From contig NC_049988.1 in assembly GCF_000003815.2 (NCBI RefSeq), positions 8,784,531-8,848,530 on the forward strand: DNA of 64,000 bases. The letters are read 5' to 3'. A program made the translations under genes and the position numbers. The stretch is from Branchiostoma floridae. Lineage: Eukaryota; Chordata; Leptocardii; Amphioxiformes; Branchiostomatidae. Below the pieces are notes generated by a model that was given only the letters and a program-made list of their open reading frames with translations, was not told the origin of the DNA and did no database searches. Shown one piece after another: positions 11,201 through 26,200 of this stretch. The stretch's first letter is position 1. Every line of letters starts with the position of its first letter.

Positions 11201-14200
11201 TTGGTAACCTACGTTTGTTGTTTTTAGAATCAGGGTATTTAGGGATATCAAGTCGATGGACAATGGTTTCAAATTTCAGTGTTTTCAAAATATTTTATCT
11301 GTCGACTTGATATCCCCTAATGCGCTGTCACCAACAAAATGGATATAGGTTACCCGACAGATAAAAGTGAACTGGCGTTACATGTACAATCATGTAGAAG
11401 AAGCTTACCCTCAGTGTGTAGTAGATATTATTGCTCTTCTCATATTGTGAAATGACCAGTGTGTACAGGGAGATGCCAGGATCCTTGACTGAGATTTTGC
11501 ATAGATAATGTGGACTGTTGATTCTCACTCCATCAATGTAAGGCCTGGGGTCATCTGGGAGAAACAATAAAGGTTTATGGTCAGTTACATAATATAAACA
11601 AATGTTTGACAAAATGTGATCATCATTTTAATGATATAAGCTCAGCCTGATAGGTTCTGCCTCCCTTTGGATTCATATATCTGCCAGACCTGTAGTGTCC
11701 ATACCCCTGTAATGTCCATAGTCCCTCTAAAAGTCTAATGCCTGTACAGTACACATATGTAGCATCTGTTTTGGTGTAGTGTCTGCGCCCGTCGTGTCTG
11801 TACCCACTACTGTCCCAATAGTGTCCATGTACGTAGTGCCTATTCCACCTGTAGTGTCAGTAGACCCTGTAGTGTCTGTACCCCCTGTATTTTCTGTATC
11901 CCGGCAGTGTGTGTACCCCTTTTAGTTTCTTTACTCCTATACTGTCGCAAGCCCCTGCAGTTGCTAGCTCCTGTAGTGTCTGTATGTCCTTGTAGTGGCT
12001 TTTTCCCCAGTAGTGTCAGTTCCCCCTGTATCGTCCGCAGGTGTTTGTTCTGACAGTAGTTTCTGTACCCACTTTAGTGTCGGTATCCCCCTGTAGTGTC
12101 CGTACCCCCCTCAGTGTCAATATGTGTAATATAAGTCAGTGTCATTGCAAGAATGAACGTACTTGGATAGAAAACTTTCCTTCCTCCAGTCTTGTACACC
12201 AGGTTAGTGATGTATTCCTTGTTCACAGCAAAGTCATCCTGAAAAATTATCATAGGTAACTGAGTAAGTGTAACTGTTGCAGCTATCCTTCCTGAAAAAT
12301 ACTAGTAATACTGTTGACATGTATTGTAAGTCAATGATTTAAAAAAATAATCAAAACACACCCTAATTGTAGCCTTGAATGGGGGTACAGTTAATCATAA
12401 CTAGACTTTGCAATAATTGGCCTATGACACTGCACTAAAGGGTTAAAGTGCTGATGGTGTTCCATTACCTTGTCCGTGATGTGCCTGGTCAGTAAGACCC
12501 ACACTGCTGCTCCACCCTTGGGTCCTTTAACCTCCAGTCTGTACTGGGGATTATCTCCCAGGGAGTACAGGTCCTTCTTAGGGCCTTCTTTGGCCAACCA
12601 AACACTGAAAGAGATATAATAGTTAAATGTAGAAAGATTCATTAAGTGACTAAAGTACCTAAAACACCCTCCAGATTAATTTTGGACTTCCAGATTAATT
12701 CCAGACAAACCTTAATCATTTGAAAATCGATTAACCAAATGAATTAAAATTTGAAAGTTTGGTATATTGAAAGGTAATTAATATGTAGATTGCAATTAGA
12801 TGTCTCCAGGAACAAGGCCAATTCTGGCAGAATTCTGGAGAATTTTCTGGCTCAAATTCCCAGAATTCTGGCTTATGCCAGAATTCCCCAGGTTCCCAGA
12901 ATTCTCCACTGTCTGTAGTTGTTATAGTATAGTGTCACATTTGTAGCTTGAAGAAAACAATGTTTAAGATGTCTGAAGGTTTTACTCACTCGTGCATGCA
13001 TGTGGTGAACCTGAACATCTCAGGGTTCCAGTTGATGTAGATGACATCAAAGAAGTGACACAGGGAGTCATAGTCAATCCAGAACACTCCTACAACATAA
13101 TATGCAGATACAGGTGAAAAACATACAAAAGACATAGGATACAATACAATGTAAGTTTTCTTGTAACAATTATACTTTATATGAATGAATCATACATAAA
13201 GTTAGAACTTAAATCATTACTAATAATTATAAATAATAGTCATTCAGGACAATTTGGCACCATTCCTAGGATGGTTTACATGTACTGGAAATAGACATTT
13301 CACACCAAGACTAACATTTACTCTAACAGTCTAACTTCAACCTTGACTCAACACAAAGTTCCTAATTGTAACCCTAACCTGAACGATAGCCACAACCATG
13401 ACAGGAGTTGTCATACATGTAGATCTAGTACTAGGCTATCCTGATTCCTAGAGGCTAAACTGTCCAGGTGACGAAATGTTCTGATACCATTTATGTTATA
13501 AAAACAGTCCAGACAGTGTTTCAATTGACAAAAGTTCTTGAGACATTAATGATGTTCTGAACATGCTATAGAAACAAACATGATGTTAGGTGAGACCATT
13601 GTCATAAGACTGTGCAGTCCTGACATCGTAGTTGAAGGCCTTCTGTAGCTCAGGTGTCCACCTCTCGCTGTCCTGCTCTGAGAAACGCCCCTTCCACCTC
13701 AGGTGGCTCCAAGGGTTCTTCAGCTGGATCATCTTAAGACCCTGATCAAAATACAAAGAAATTTAAATTACTTGAAGTATACATCATTAACCTTTAATAT
13801 GTTTACTCAACTGGTGAGCGTCATAGCCCTGCCAAGTCACCCACAATAAAATTTTGGACATTCTGCTCTTACAGCATACAGCAAACTGCTTTAAAATTTA
13901 GATTGTAAGATGCAAATGAAAACCACATGGGACAAGAAAGTGCTCAACCAGTTTCTTTCTTTCAAATACTTTGTACATACTTGCATACAATTCTATTGCT
14001 GATCCCTACCTACTAGCACTTGCTCTATATAATTACTATTTTCAACAAATTCTTAATATGCTTAATGAATTCATAGATTTGGCATTAACAATATGCTGAC
14101 ATTCGGTAGAAATATTTGTCTTATGACATGACCCTGACCTTGTGTTCCCTGATGTCCAATAGTGCGTAGGCATGTGTACACACCAGTCCTGTCCTGTCCT

Positions 14201-17200
14201 CATCTGCCTTACTGATCTCACCTGGAACATACAGTACACAAGCTCTGAACAGATATGTTTATAACATGTGCAAGTAACCATCTCAATATAAAGACCTCCT
14301 GGCCAATGCGACCACTTTTGGTGGTCCATTAGATAATCTTTCCCATTGACACGAGCATCTATAATAACCTGTCCTGAAAGAGCAGATCTTATTGGTTTCT
14401 TAGTGGTCCTCTTGGACAGGTTTGATATGTGCACTTAATAATTGTTTAGTGAAGTGTCATCCTAGCTAGTTAACTGGCTGGGGCTTCCATCCTACCCATT
14501 TTATGGCTGTCCCCAAGGTATCTCTTTCTAGAGGTGCACTCTTTCTTTTATGGCCATGCATAAGGCAAATAGAAAAAAATGTAATACGAGAGAAATGTGC
14601 AAACTTTACAGGCGGCAAAATAAGCCAAAAAGGTACAGTTACATTGCCCATTGTATGCACACATAACCCATTGAATAGTGGTTTTAGTCCTTCTTGTCTC
14701 ACCTACAGATACTGGTATAAACAAGAAGATGAAGGTGCTCGGAAGGGCTGAAAAACTCTTTAATACATGATACCGTGCGACTGTTAGTGTTACCTGTTGC
14801 CACAGTGATGAGACACTCCCCCTTGTGGAAGCGTGACCTCATCATGTTGAAGACTCCGTTCTTGTTGAAGTCCTCGGAGCCTTGCCTGATGGGAACCCTC
14901 TCCGGAATCCAGCCTGTCAGTGCATGGAGGTCAATGTTCTGGAGAGGAACAGAAAGATGATATATATGTCATAGAGTTACGTAAAAGATTTGTAAAGGCT
15001 CTATGACCACTACAGATTTCATAATATAATGTACTACATGTATGATGATCAATTATATATTCTAGAGACAGACAAAACATGGATCTTTAAAGAACAATTA
15101 ATCTCTAATTGTTTGGGGTTTTAAAGCATTTCAATGAATCAAAATTTTGTGCATCATCACCTTCAATGAAGGATTGACTAAAATCATCAAAAGAATTCGT
15201 AATAAGGTGAATAAAAAATTCAACTTCTTGAAAGTTTATTGTGATTGACTTACCGAATTTGAGCCTGGAAAGTCATAGCCACCCATAACCTGAAGACAAC
15301 AACAAAACATGATAAATCATCCACCAATGAAAAGAACTGGATGTACTGGTAACATTACAGAATAACACAATTTAAGAGACACATAATTGATATTGAACCT
15401 ACCTTCATGTAGGCCTTCTCCAGGAGCGAGACCCAGAGTTCGTTCCTGTTGTTGGAGAAGGAACACAGCAGTTCTCCATACTGGTCCATGGGCAGGAAGT
15501 CGTCTATTATCACCTGGAAAAACATATCTTTCCGGTCACTTATGCTGGCAATGGCTAATTTAATCTAAAAGCTGGCTTTGCTTTGCAAAGTGAATCATTC
15601 ATGTTTTAGTCAATGACATGCTATTTTTGTCAAATTGCAAACTTTAACTATAATTAAGCTAAAACCTTTCGGAAATCTTATTCTACAAAATACCCCATAC
15701 AACATTTGGTAAAAGGCGACTCCAGGTTTTTTTAATGTTGCCTAGTCTTGTCTAACACATGTCAACTTCATGGTCTTTCTTTTGGTGTCTTAACAGCACT
15801 GTACACAAGGTAATAATACCACCTACTGAGACATGACAGAACTGCAGGAGGTGACTTACTTTTCTGTGCACCCCATTGATGTTGAGTTTGACCATGTACT
15901 TCCCACAAGGATTGTACTGTGGCTCTCCTCGCTTGTTCTGTGGGTAGATGATGCTGAAAGTATGGTCCAAAAATGTTAAATGATATTCAAAGTGCTGATA
16001 AGTACCAGATTAACAAATATAATACAATGTTGGTGCGAATAAGAAATCCTTCATGAATCCTTCCCTTTATGACTGGTGCAATGGCCAAGTGGGTAGAGTG
16101 TTCGCCTTGCAGTTGGTAGGTCGTAAGTGTGACACCCAATCGAGTCATACCAAGGACTTAAAAAATCGTACATGCTGGTTTCTCTGCTTGGCACTCAGCA
16201 TTTGGGAAAATGATATGGTAGGTATAACACAAACACCACTACATTTTAGTGGACTAGCCCCCTGTTGTAGTGATTGCACAACAAGCACTGTGTGGCCCAG
16301 GGATGCAAAAATGCACCGCCCAATGCACCATTTGGTGGGGAAAGACTTCAACATCATGATTAAATGTTTTGGTATAATGACAATCTGATAACTACTTTGC
16401 AGAGGACTATGACAAACCTTGTGATAAGTTTCTTCTTAAATCTTCTCTCGTATGCAGCACTGATACCCAACGATGCAACAAAGGAACAGTCAGAAACAAC
16501 CGTCTGGGGAAAACAAAGAAACACATTCAAGTTAAGCTATCTGGGCTGATATGTATTGTTAGAGGGTTGTGCAAGAATGAGCAAAGTTCATGGGTAGGAT
16601 CACAAAATATAACTTGACAACATAGAAAAAACAGAGGAATAAAACCTATTGCCACACAACATCAACAAAGTCTGTGCCTTGCCTATATATAACTGTTATT
16701 TCACAAAACCCTAAACAATCTTTCTGTACTAATGTTTATACTGACAGACATCTATCTGCTGGGATAAATATGACTTGCACAGCACATTCTACATAAACGT
16801 CCACAAGTAATTGAGAAAATCACATTGACGGAACCTCTTCAAATCAAGATGTCAGCAGGGTATGGACTGAGCGAGTGACATTAGTTCCACTACATTGAAT
16901 GCGGGGTTTGAGTCCATTAAGCCAAAAGTGAAGTGCTTCTTACTTAGCTGCCATTGCAGAACCACCCTGGTGTGCACGGTTATCTGATTGCTACCGATTT
17001 ACTGATCGTCAGCATTGTACAAACGATTGTCAGCATAATAGCAATCTGGAAACTGGGAGTAATTGAAGAAACAAGGAGGGTTCTTCAATAGCTTGCTGTG
17101 AGTTTCAGACTAAAAGCTCATTTTTGTCACTTACAACACTGTTTCCTCATAATAATGCAGTTACATTACTGACTGTTATGTTTTATTCATTTATTTTGCT

Positions 17201-20200
17201 CCAGGCATATGGTGCATATCAACACATAAAAAAATGAACACAATGCTTTGTACAAGATAAGCTGTGAAAGTCAGACTTGTTATCTGAAAGAAAAGTTATA
17301 CATGTACTTTCTGACAGAAATGTCTGCAGTCAGGTACATACTCAGACATGATTGTTACTAGGTTGGGTTTGATTTGGTTTGGTTTGGATCTCTGTTATTC
17401 TTCCTGGAGCCTGGGTGAAAGATGTAAAGCACTGTATGGCTGATATGAGATGGAGGGTCGCCAGGCCTCCATTTGGGTGATCTGATCATGAAGTGAAACA
17501 ATAACTCCAGGCAGAAGGATTTACACCATTGCATACCAGGGCATGCCCCTTAATTTTTCCAAAGGTGCACACATGTGGTGGGTTCTTTCATGTATGTGAG
17601 GTGTGGCTCTCCTCAAACGTGGGACCTCCATTTAACGTCCTATCTGAGGGAGTCCCTAAACAAAACTCATTTTCACCTGAGTGAAGTGGGGAAAGTCGTG
17701 TGAAGTGTCTTTTCCAAGGGTACAAGATCGTTGACATGGCAGGAATCAAACCCGGAACCTGTAGTTCCTGAGCTGATTATGCTTGCTACCTCACACTTGC
17801 TACCTCACAGGCGCTCCGTCCGCATAAACTGTTTCNNNNNNNNNNNNNNNNNNNNNNNNNNNNNNNNNNNNNNNNNNNNNNNNNNNNNNNNNNNNNNNNN
17901 NNNNNNNNNNNNNNNNNNNNNNNNNNNNNNNNNNNACATCTCCAGTAGGAAGGGAAAATTGCAATGTTTTCCTCAACGCTCCATTGAGCAGCATCCCAAC
18001 ATACACCAAATATTTTCTTTAATTTAAAGCATTGTCCAGTACAACATCCAGGGAATATCTTCCAAAAATACAGTACTCCCTCTTTTTTGGGTCAGAAGAA
18101 AGACTCCACAGAACCAGGAGCTTGAAAAACATTCAATGATGATTTTTTTATTGGAGATTATGCTGCAGCTATGCATAGGGTGAGTGCATAGGATCCCTGT
18201 ACAAAAAGTTAAGCCTGCCATTGTCAGGAGTGACGAAAGGGGTCAATGAAGTGTGAACCATTTTCTCATCAGGTGGAATGGATTAAGAAGTGATTATAGC
18301 AGGTGCTTTTTGTATTTGCTGAACAGCCTTGATCGGAGGCGACAATCTACTACAACTAGAAATATCTCCACATCTTGTTACAAACCTTGTAGGGCCACAC
18401 AAAGGGCTTTCATGGACTAATGACATCAACACATTGCATTGATTTGGTGCAGCTTTCCATAGGACAAAGGAACCTTGCTCCTTTTAACAGATCCAGGGCA
18501 ACAACATGACATTGTGAAAATATCACTGCTAAATGATTAATTGAGTAAGGTCCTTCTTAAAAACTGCAGGAAAATGAAAAACTTATGAGCAACTGTCAAA
18601 AATTATGCATGATATCACCATCTCAATGTGAGCTAATTTTGTCTCTTCCACCTCTCTCATCTGACAGATATTAAGATTCAGTCATTATGATCGTCCATCA
18701 GATAAAAAAATTGACCAATACTAACTCTTGCACAGTAACACTAACAGTACTGTAAATTGTAAAATATTTGCATTTTTTTTTCAAGGTTTCGCTGACTCTA
18801 GGAACTCATGACAAATTGTGAACATGTGCTCTGTCTTACATTGCATTTAGCAATTCTACAGTTACATCTGACTGTGATCTTAGAGCTTCCCTGAAAAAAT
18901 CTTTCTCTTCCAACCGAATCAGCTCCCTGCAGACTTAAAACAATGTACAGTAACTGTTGCTGCTTACCTGTCTTATTCATTCCGATACCTCACACACACG
19001 ATGATTTAAAAATAGAATTTCTCAAGAAAAGCTTTATTAAGAAAACCAAGAGCACAGTATTGAACATATCGGAAATTCCACCAACCCTAACTAGCTATGT
19101 ACCCACCACACTTGTCTGTGTCAGAAAAAGCACAGCTGTTTATTTCCCATGTTTTTTCCCTCAACGTTGCTATGGTATGTGACTCCTAAACAAGAGGAAA
19201 CATCCCGGGAGGGTTTTTAAGGGAAAATTAAGTGTGTAAGGTTAAGGTTAAACACATTTAGCAAGGCACAATATCCGCCCTTCCATTTCCGGCTTGTCAA
19301 CACTGTTATAATCACAGAGTTTATCATCTGACTATCACAGTCATTTTTGCAATGCTTATTCACTGGCCGGGGATCATTGAAATGTAATTGCTAGGATTAT
19401 GATATGACAAGAATATTGTATTAAAGCCACATGCTGAAACATACTATGCATGTTGCTGTGACAAAAATAGCTGCTAAATCAGTATAATGTTCTATAATAT
19501 AGGACGGCTGTTCCATGGGACTATAAAGTGTAATATGCCAAAAAGCAACTGGATATGATTTTGCAAACGGTCAGATGTTTCAGATAGTATTCACTATGAT
19601 CTTTCTTCAGTGACACTGAGAAGTGATCTAAGTGATCTGAGAAGTGATCTTCATACGAGTGATCGCGATGATGTCACGGTGACGCAGTGGTTACGGCAAA
19701 AAGCAGGTGTTTGGCAAAAAATTGCTTTACATATTAACCAGTAATTTGAGCCGCTAATTTGAATATAAATTTTTGATCCAATCTACTGACGTCCTGGTAG
19801 GCAACAACCGTCCAATACCCCGGATATAAACAACTGTTACAACAGCGATCGCTCGTATTGAAATAAAGTCTAATATGTCATTTTTTCTTGCAAATGAAGC
19901 TCAATCTTCATCATTTTTTTCAAAAGCATCTGTATTAATCTTTTGGGAACAAATCCCATATACAAGGTTGTAGTCTGTCAACCTTGTTAGAATTGAGTCA
20001 TCAACATCCATGCATAGAGAGCTGTGACAAAGATGTATGGAAAGATTCATATTTCAGATGGAGCTATATATCTTTGTTATCTTTTCCAATAAAGAAGAAT
20101 CACAATGAAGACATTGATCAAAATGTCATTGAACCATGTACTATATGTCATGTACTGTCACAAACAAGAGGTTTGACACATGTAAGGTTNNNNNNNNNNN

Positions 20201-23200
20201 NNNNNNNNNNNNNNNNNNNNNNNNNNNNNNNNNNNNNNNNNNNNNNNNNNNNNNNNNNNNNNNNNNNNNNNNNNNNNNNNNNNNNNNNNTTCACTAGCCT
20301 GATTGTCCGGGTAAGTGAAAGTGCACATCAGACAAGCACATGTTCTACCCCACTTGCTCAATCGGCAAGTAAGATCTTTCAATTAGTGAGATTTTGATAT
20401 AATTGTAACTTTTTACAGTTATGGCATCAAACATTGGAAACAAACAGAAAAATACAGTTGCTGTTTAAAAAATTCCACTGCTGGAAGTGAAAATGCATAG
20501 AAAAAAGTCATTTGAATTTGGGGCAAGTGAAAATTTGGTTTGGGCAAGTAAATTTTTAATGCCAGATATATACGACAAGTGAATTTTAGAAAGCACCCTG
20601 ACTTGATGGGCTTTTTGCTTCTGACGTTCTAAACAAATGCATATATTGACTATTCTGACATCTGTGGTTGCAATTGGCAAATACAATATTTTACAATGAG
20701 GAAAAAATAAAAATTTGGGATTGTCAGAAAAAAATGATTTAGATCTTACAAGCAAAAGTTCTGGTACCTTTGAGCGAAACATAGAGCACATACATTGCAA
20801 ACACTTGCAAAGTTCTAAACTGCAATTTGTATGCATTTATACTGTTCAGTTCAGTTCAGTCATCCATCTGGTGACGCTATGAAGTCTGTGGATGACAATA
20901 AAAATTCCACAGAAAATTATGGTGTCCCGCCAAAGGCTCTGGAGTGCTTTTCACCCTTGATCTAAGACCTAATGGAACTCTTGCCTTTTCAAATAACCCT
21001 AGCTAATTGACAGTAGTGATATTTGCAGACCACAAATAGCATAGAAAAGCTGGGAAGAAGTTTGGCTTCGTAAACATATCAGCTTTCTGATTAGAGCCTG
21101 AGAAAACAACTTGAGGGTGGACTACCATCAGCTGGGAGGCTTCCCACAGAAGCAATTGTGGTGACCTTGTCTAACTAAAAAGTCAACATTTCTCAGGGAG
21201 ATTCCATTTCAAAAATGGGGAGAGGGATTTGATTTTTATCGCAAACTACCAAAAACTTGATTTTGGAGGTACAAAATAGCTGTTCTTCTGAAAAATTTCA
21301 TGATAAGTCAGTCAGTTGTTGGTCAGTTGTGCTGTGAAATCAGTCACACATTCGGGGAGTCAATTTTCATCCATCCTTCATAAAAAAAGTTTTCCTGACT
21401 TTTTTTAACCCTAATAATATTTCTGGGAGCCCATATACATGTACTAGCAACACTAATTAAAGATCTATGAATTTCAAATCAAAATGTCAACAAATAATAA
21501 TATCCACTTTCACAATGCACCAATGGCATTTGCAATGTTACATTGACGTACATGTACAGTTACAGTACAAGAAACAAACAATGAAATTTGAATGACCTGA
21601 ATTGCCAAAATACTCCCACGAGCCCAAACTCTACAATGTTCCACTACAGTGTTCCACAATAGATTTTACATTGTGTACTGCTACCATGGGAACAACATTA
21701 GGTTTGTTAATAATAATTGCCTTTAGATCTGACATTACGTCTGTGTGATGCCTGTTGCTATAGCGATTGAATAAACTCCCAGTTGGAGTGATCATGTTTG
21801 TGATAGGTAATCATCTATATTACTACGCACAATAGGTTCTGCACCCAGGTTATGTTTCAACAGGTACGTCATGCGTACGATAGAGATTTACATCAAAACA
21901 TTGGGCACTCAATTATTGAACCTTCTGCACTGTATTCAGAAAGGACGATGATTGCTATAGATAATTGGGGAATGCCAACAGTCATGAGTTATGACTCACT
22001 TTGCTGCAATAGAACATGTTGGGTGCATCGTCATCGTTTTATAGAAGCTTGGCATATTTAAGTATCACAAAAGACGTCATATATTTCCTGTCATGAAATG
22101 GTGTTTGCTGCCTTAGGCATCACTTTGAACAGTCATCAATGGTTGTTAGCTGATCAATTATCAGTTAAAATATCACCTTTACAAAGTATCTCCAATGTCA
22201 ACCGTTTTGCGTTCTTGTTTTCCTTCACGTGCCCTATACTGCATTTTGAAGGTCCGTATTAAATGTTAAGTGGGAAAGATTTAAAGAAATTGTTTGTAAG
22301 GCATAATGACCCTTTTGCCTGTAGGCAAACCCATAATTGATAGGTAAATGTATAGGTCAACTTGTCAGGAGAAGATTGAAAGCACGTAATGTTACATATA
22401 GCATCTTACCATCTGTTTATGAATGGATGAATGAATGGAAGATTGAATGACTGAAAGCATGAATGAATGAATAGTTTGTTTTGAAACAGACAGCAACACT
22501 TCAAAGAACGACTTTCTTTCTGAATATCACATTCTTACAGATTTATCTTTCCAATTAAGTGCTATTTGCAAAAACAAGTACAGTTGGTCGTCTGTAGTTT
22601 CTGGAACATGTTCATGAACAAGTCTTAGACCCTGTTCATACCAGTCTGGATTCACCCAGGCACCAGATTGATCGAGATTCTGGTATCGATCTCATCTCTG
22701 GTATGAATGGGGTCCTATATGATTGCTAGATCTGGATTCTTTCTAGTTAAAAGTTACACACAGAACTATGAGGACCTCTAATTTGCATATCCCTCCCTTG
22801 GGACAGGGCTGGTACATCAACTACATATTGGGTGGAGCCCATATCATCAAGCAGTTTGATTGGCACTGATATCAGACTACAAATATGAACTAATTAACAG
22901 TATCTCCTCAACATATCTTAGATAAGTCACTGTCAGAATGCTCTGGGGGCTGCCAAAAATAAATCATCAGATTTGATAATGTCAGTCTGTGCCCTCTTAT
23001 GGCTTCCCTTGCTTGGACTAAACCATCTTCTCTTCAAATTATGTAACCTCCCGTTCTACAGTCCCTCCTTCCAGTAGATGGTATAGTCCAGGCCTTAAAA
23101 GGCGCCTTCCTCCCATACCCGCACCAGTTGCCACCCCTGATTATGGGTAATTAGGGGGTCCCCTTCTCATCACCATCACAATAGACTGGAGGAACAGGTA

Positions 23201-26200
23201 GTGTCAAATCTTAGCCACTGTGTATCAGGTTGCTACAGGTAAGCGGTGAGGGGCAGCTAGCCCTCACTATAGTATATAACTGTGCAGAGAACAGTCAGAG
23301 AAAGCCAACATACCTGACCCAACGAGCGAATCGAGTCTTCTGCTTCGGAGAGAGTGCCAGCTTCCCGTGCTTGTCACTGTAGGAGGGTGAGAACAGAATC
23401 AAAGGTGAGTCTTTTTAATTCTCAATGGATCAAAAGTGTGTGTTTCCTGATTCTTGAGGAAGAAAACAGTGATGACAATTTTCTTCACGACAGAACCATT
23501 TCAGATTTATTAATGATGCTATGAATATGATTGATAGAAGGTGTTCAATAATTGACAAAAAACAGATTCTAGCCCTAAAAAGGAGGGAAAACCAATTACC
23601 ATAGACCACAGTGAGAATCTGATGAATTATCATATAAATTGAAAATGAATGAATGTTCACCGAAAGTGTGAAATACGTGTCTACTCTTGCATAGGACACC
23701 ATGCAACATAATACACCCCTATTTCTTGTTCAAACTTTATATTGGCAACAACTTTCCATCATACAAGAAAAGGAACAGATTTTGTAGACAATGTCAAGGT
23801 TGAACTGCAAAATAGAGTATAGAAAATAAACATCAAAACAGTGAAATGACAGCAGAGTAGGCGTAAAAAAACATTTACAATGTCTCTATTTGTTTGGTTG
23901 ATACGACTATAGTAATAGGAACATGGTAGTTATGAGTAAAGTTCTCACATGTTGACCAGCTGTCCAACTGAGGAACTACATTTGCTGTCACCATGTTTCC
24001 GTTAAAAAATTACCAGAAACATAAGATGCTGGAGACATTAAGCTTCATAATCGGGTTTAGATACCACTAAGAGGATTTAGAGCCATTAAATGTGCTTCAC
24101 CAAGTATAGAGTTCTAAGTGGAACAATGTTAATTTTAGGAGAATACTGGCTTAAGAAGAATTTTTGTTTAGCTAGTACATGTGTATATTTTCATTTAGTC
24201 AGAGACGTTCTTACAATACTTAGTACTATTGATCTGAAAGGGTTTGCAAATGCACAAAAAGGTTGACTGTGCAGGTGCCTCTCTTGTAAAATATTTCATC
24301 ACCATTATTTCTATATTAGCTTTTGTTCTACACAGTTACTGTAACAGATGGCAGAATTTCCATGTTACACCATATGATGACTCTACAGCTAGTTACATTG
24401 GAAAGGATCTTGTTCTGTCCTTAGTCAGTACATTGTCCACAGAGTGTTTAGATAGAGACAAGATAGGTTTGGTTTTTGATCTGGGTCTTGGGAACTGATT
24501 TCTGGGGCAGTATCTGATACGCGTTGCTTGCTTCCTTTGGCACTCAGGATTGAATTCCCAGCATTTTCACAAATAGCTTTTGACCAACTACGAGGATGAT
24601 TTATATTGTGACAAACCGTTCACAAAGTTGTGTTCGTACCCAGACCCGTTTCTCTAAAATGATCCCTAACATATTCCATCTGGAAAAAGTTACTTCCAGT
24701 TCCAGAAATAGGTTACAATCTTACAGAGCTTAACCCATTTACATGTAGATATCAACATTCATTTGCTAAACCTTCCAAGACCCCAGCTGTTTTTCCGTTA
24801 GTATACAACCTTTTCAATGGTCTGTTTGCACCTAATAATTGATCTTCCCAGCAACGACAAATACAAACAAGACTATCATGATTATGATGATTTGATTACC
24901 TGCCCAGAGATCTACTAGACAATATACTAGTAAAAATTTCTGACGTCATGACTTGTAATGGTATTAGAGGGGTAAGGCACAACGTACAATGTTTAGGTTG
25001 GTAACAAGTGAAAACAACACTACACAAAGTGTTTGGATGTTGACTGTTTGCTGCTTAAATTTAGAGGTTTACACAAACCAGAAAAGTCAAATTTTCATCC
25101 ATCTGTGTCACATTATGTAATGTTTGCAATGTTTTTATATTTACATGGGCTTACTTTGAACCAAGTTACAACAACTATACTGAATGCAGTTTTTAGACTC
25201 TTTTGACTTAAATGTGTTTAGCGACACAGTTAGGCCTCAGGTTAGTTTTCAAATCAATTTTCCTGCGCAGCGATTCTTTTTTTAACCAACTTTTGATTCA
25301 ATCGTTGTGGCAGTTGTGACTGAGTTGTCATACATGTAGCATCAACATGTCTGGTGATAAGCAACGTACGGCCTACAGAATAGGATGCAAAGTTTTCATT
25401 TGGTTCAACTAAATATATATTGACTGTGCTGCATGTCTAGACATAAGAGGGAGATAGAGTTGAAATGAACACCTTGCTTGCATGGGGCTTTCAAGTCTTT
25501 ACATACATAGTCATATATTAGTTCTGGTATTTGGTTCAGTAAATAGAACCTTTTAAACTTACGTCTGTGGCAAAACAGCAGCTCCTTTTATCCAGCTAAC
25601 ATTTACATTAGAGTCTGTGAAATACACATCTCCTGATATGTGACAGGGGCTGTGTGGATTCACTGTTTCCAACAAGGATTTACAAGTCTGGCATTGAGCA
25701 AAATTCACGTGTTTCACCAAATTTGGGGTAAGCTTACTGATACTCTGTAAAGTAAAATAAGCTGCTTATCAATAAAGACTGTAACCTGAACTGCAGTAAC
25801 CCTCAATATGTAACCAGAAGAATAAGGACAATGAACTTCAACAGTGCATGCATATAAGTGGTACTGTAAGTTGGTGTGGAAAATGGTTCACATTTGACAA
25901 AAGAAATAGACAGCACAAGTGACAATAAATGTGAAATGCGTAAACCTAACCACTACATGTATCTGTGTTCACCTGGTGTACTTTGCTAATAGGGTTATGT
26001 TTTATTTTTTCAATTCAATTTGCACCTGTGTCGGGCACAGAAACTATTATGATAGCAGCTTCTTTCCTTGCTACAACTGGATGCCATGAAATTTCTATTT
26101 AGTCATAAAAAGTGCTGCACAAATGTTTTGATGGACAGCTGCCACTCATAGAGACTATGGCAAGTCTACTGGTTTGCAGTTCTGTACAAATGTTGTAAAG

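Larger units (their letters stand above)
16504..23313 (-). other. CAPN7: CAPN7 intron(s), must contain one unseen exon
   Basis: 6.8 kb without an exon I can support. Phase shows that an exon of 3n+1 nt is needed between 23314 (ends phase 2) and 16503 (starts phase 0). Vertebrate CAPN7 has a segment of about 20 residues here ending in Gln. Two 100-N gaps (17836, 20190) could hide it. Otherwise the interval holds a SINE, a small palindromic MITE and unique AT-rich sequence. Confidence 0.7.
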
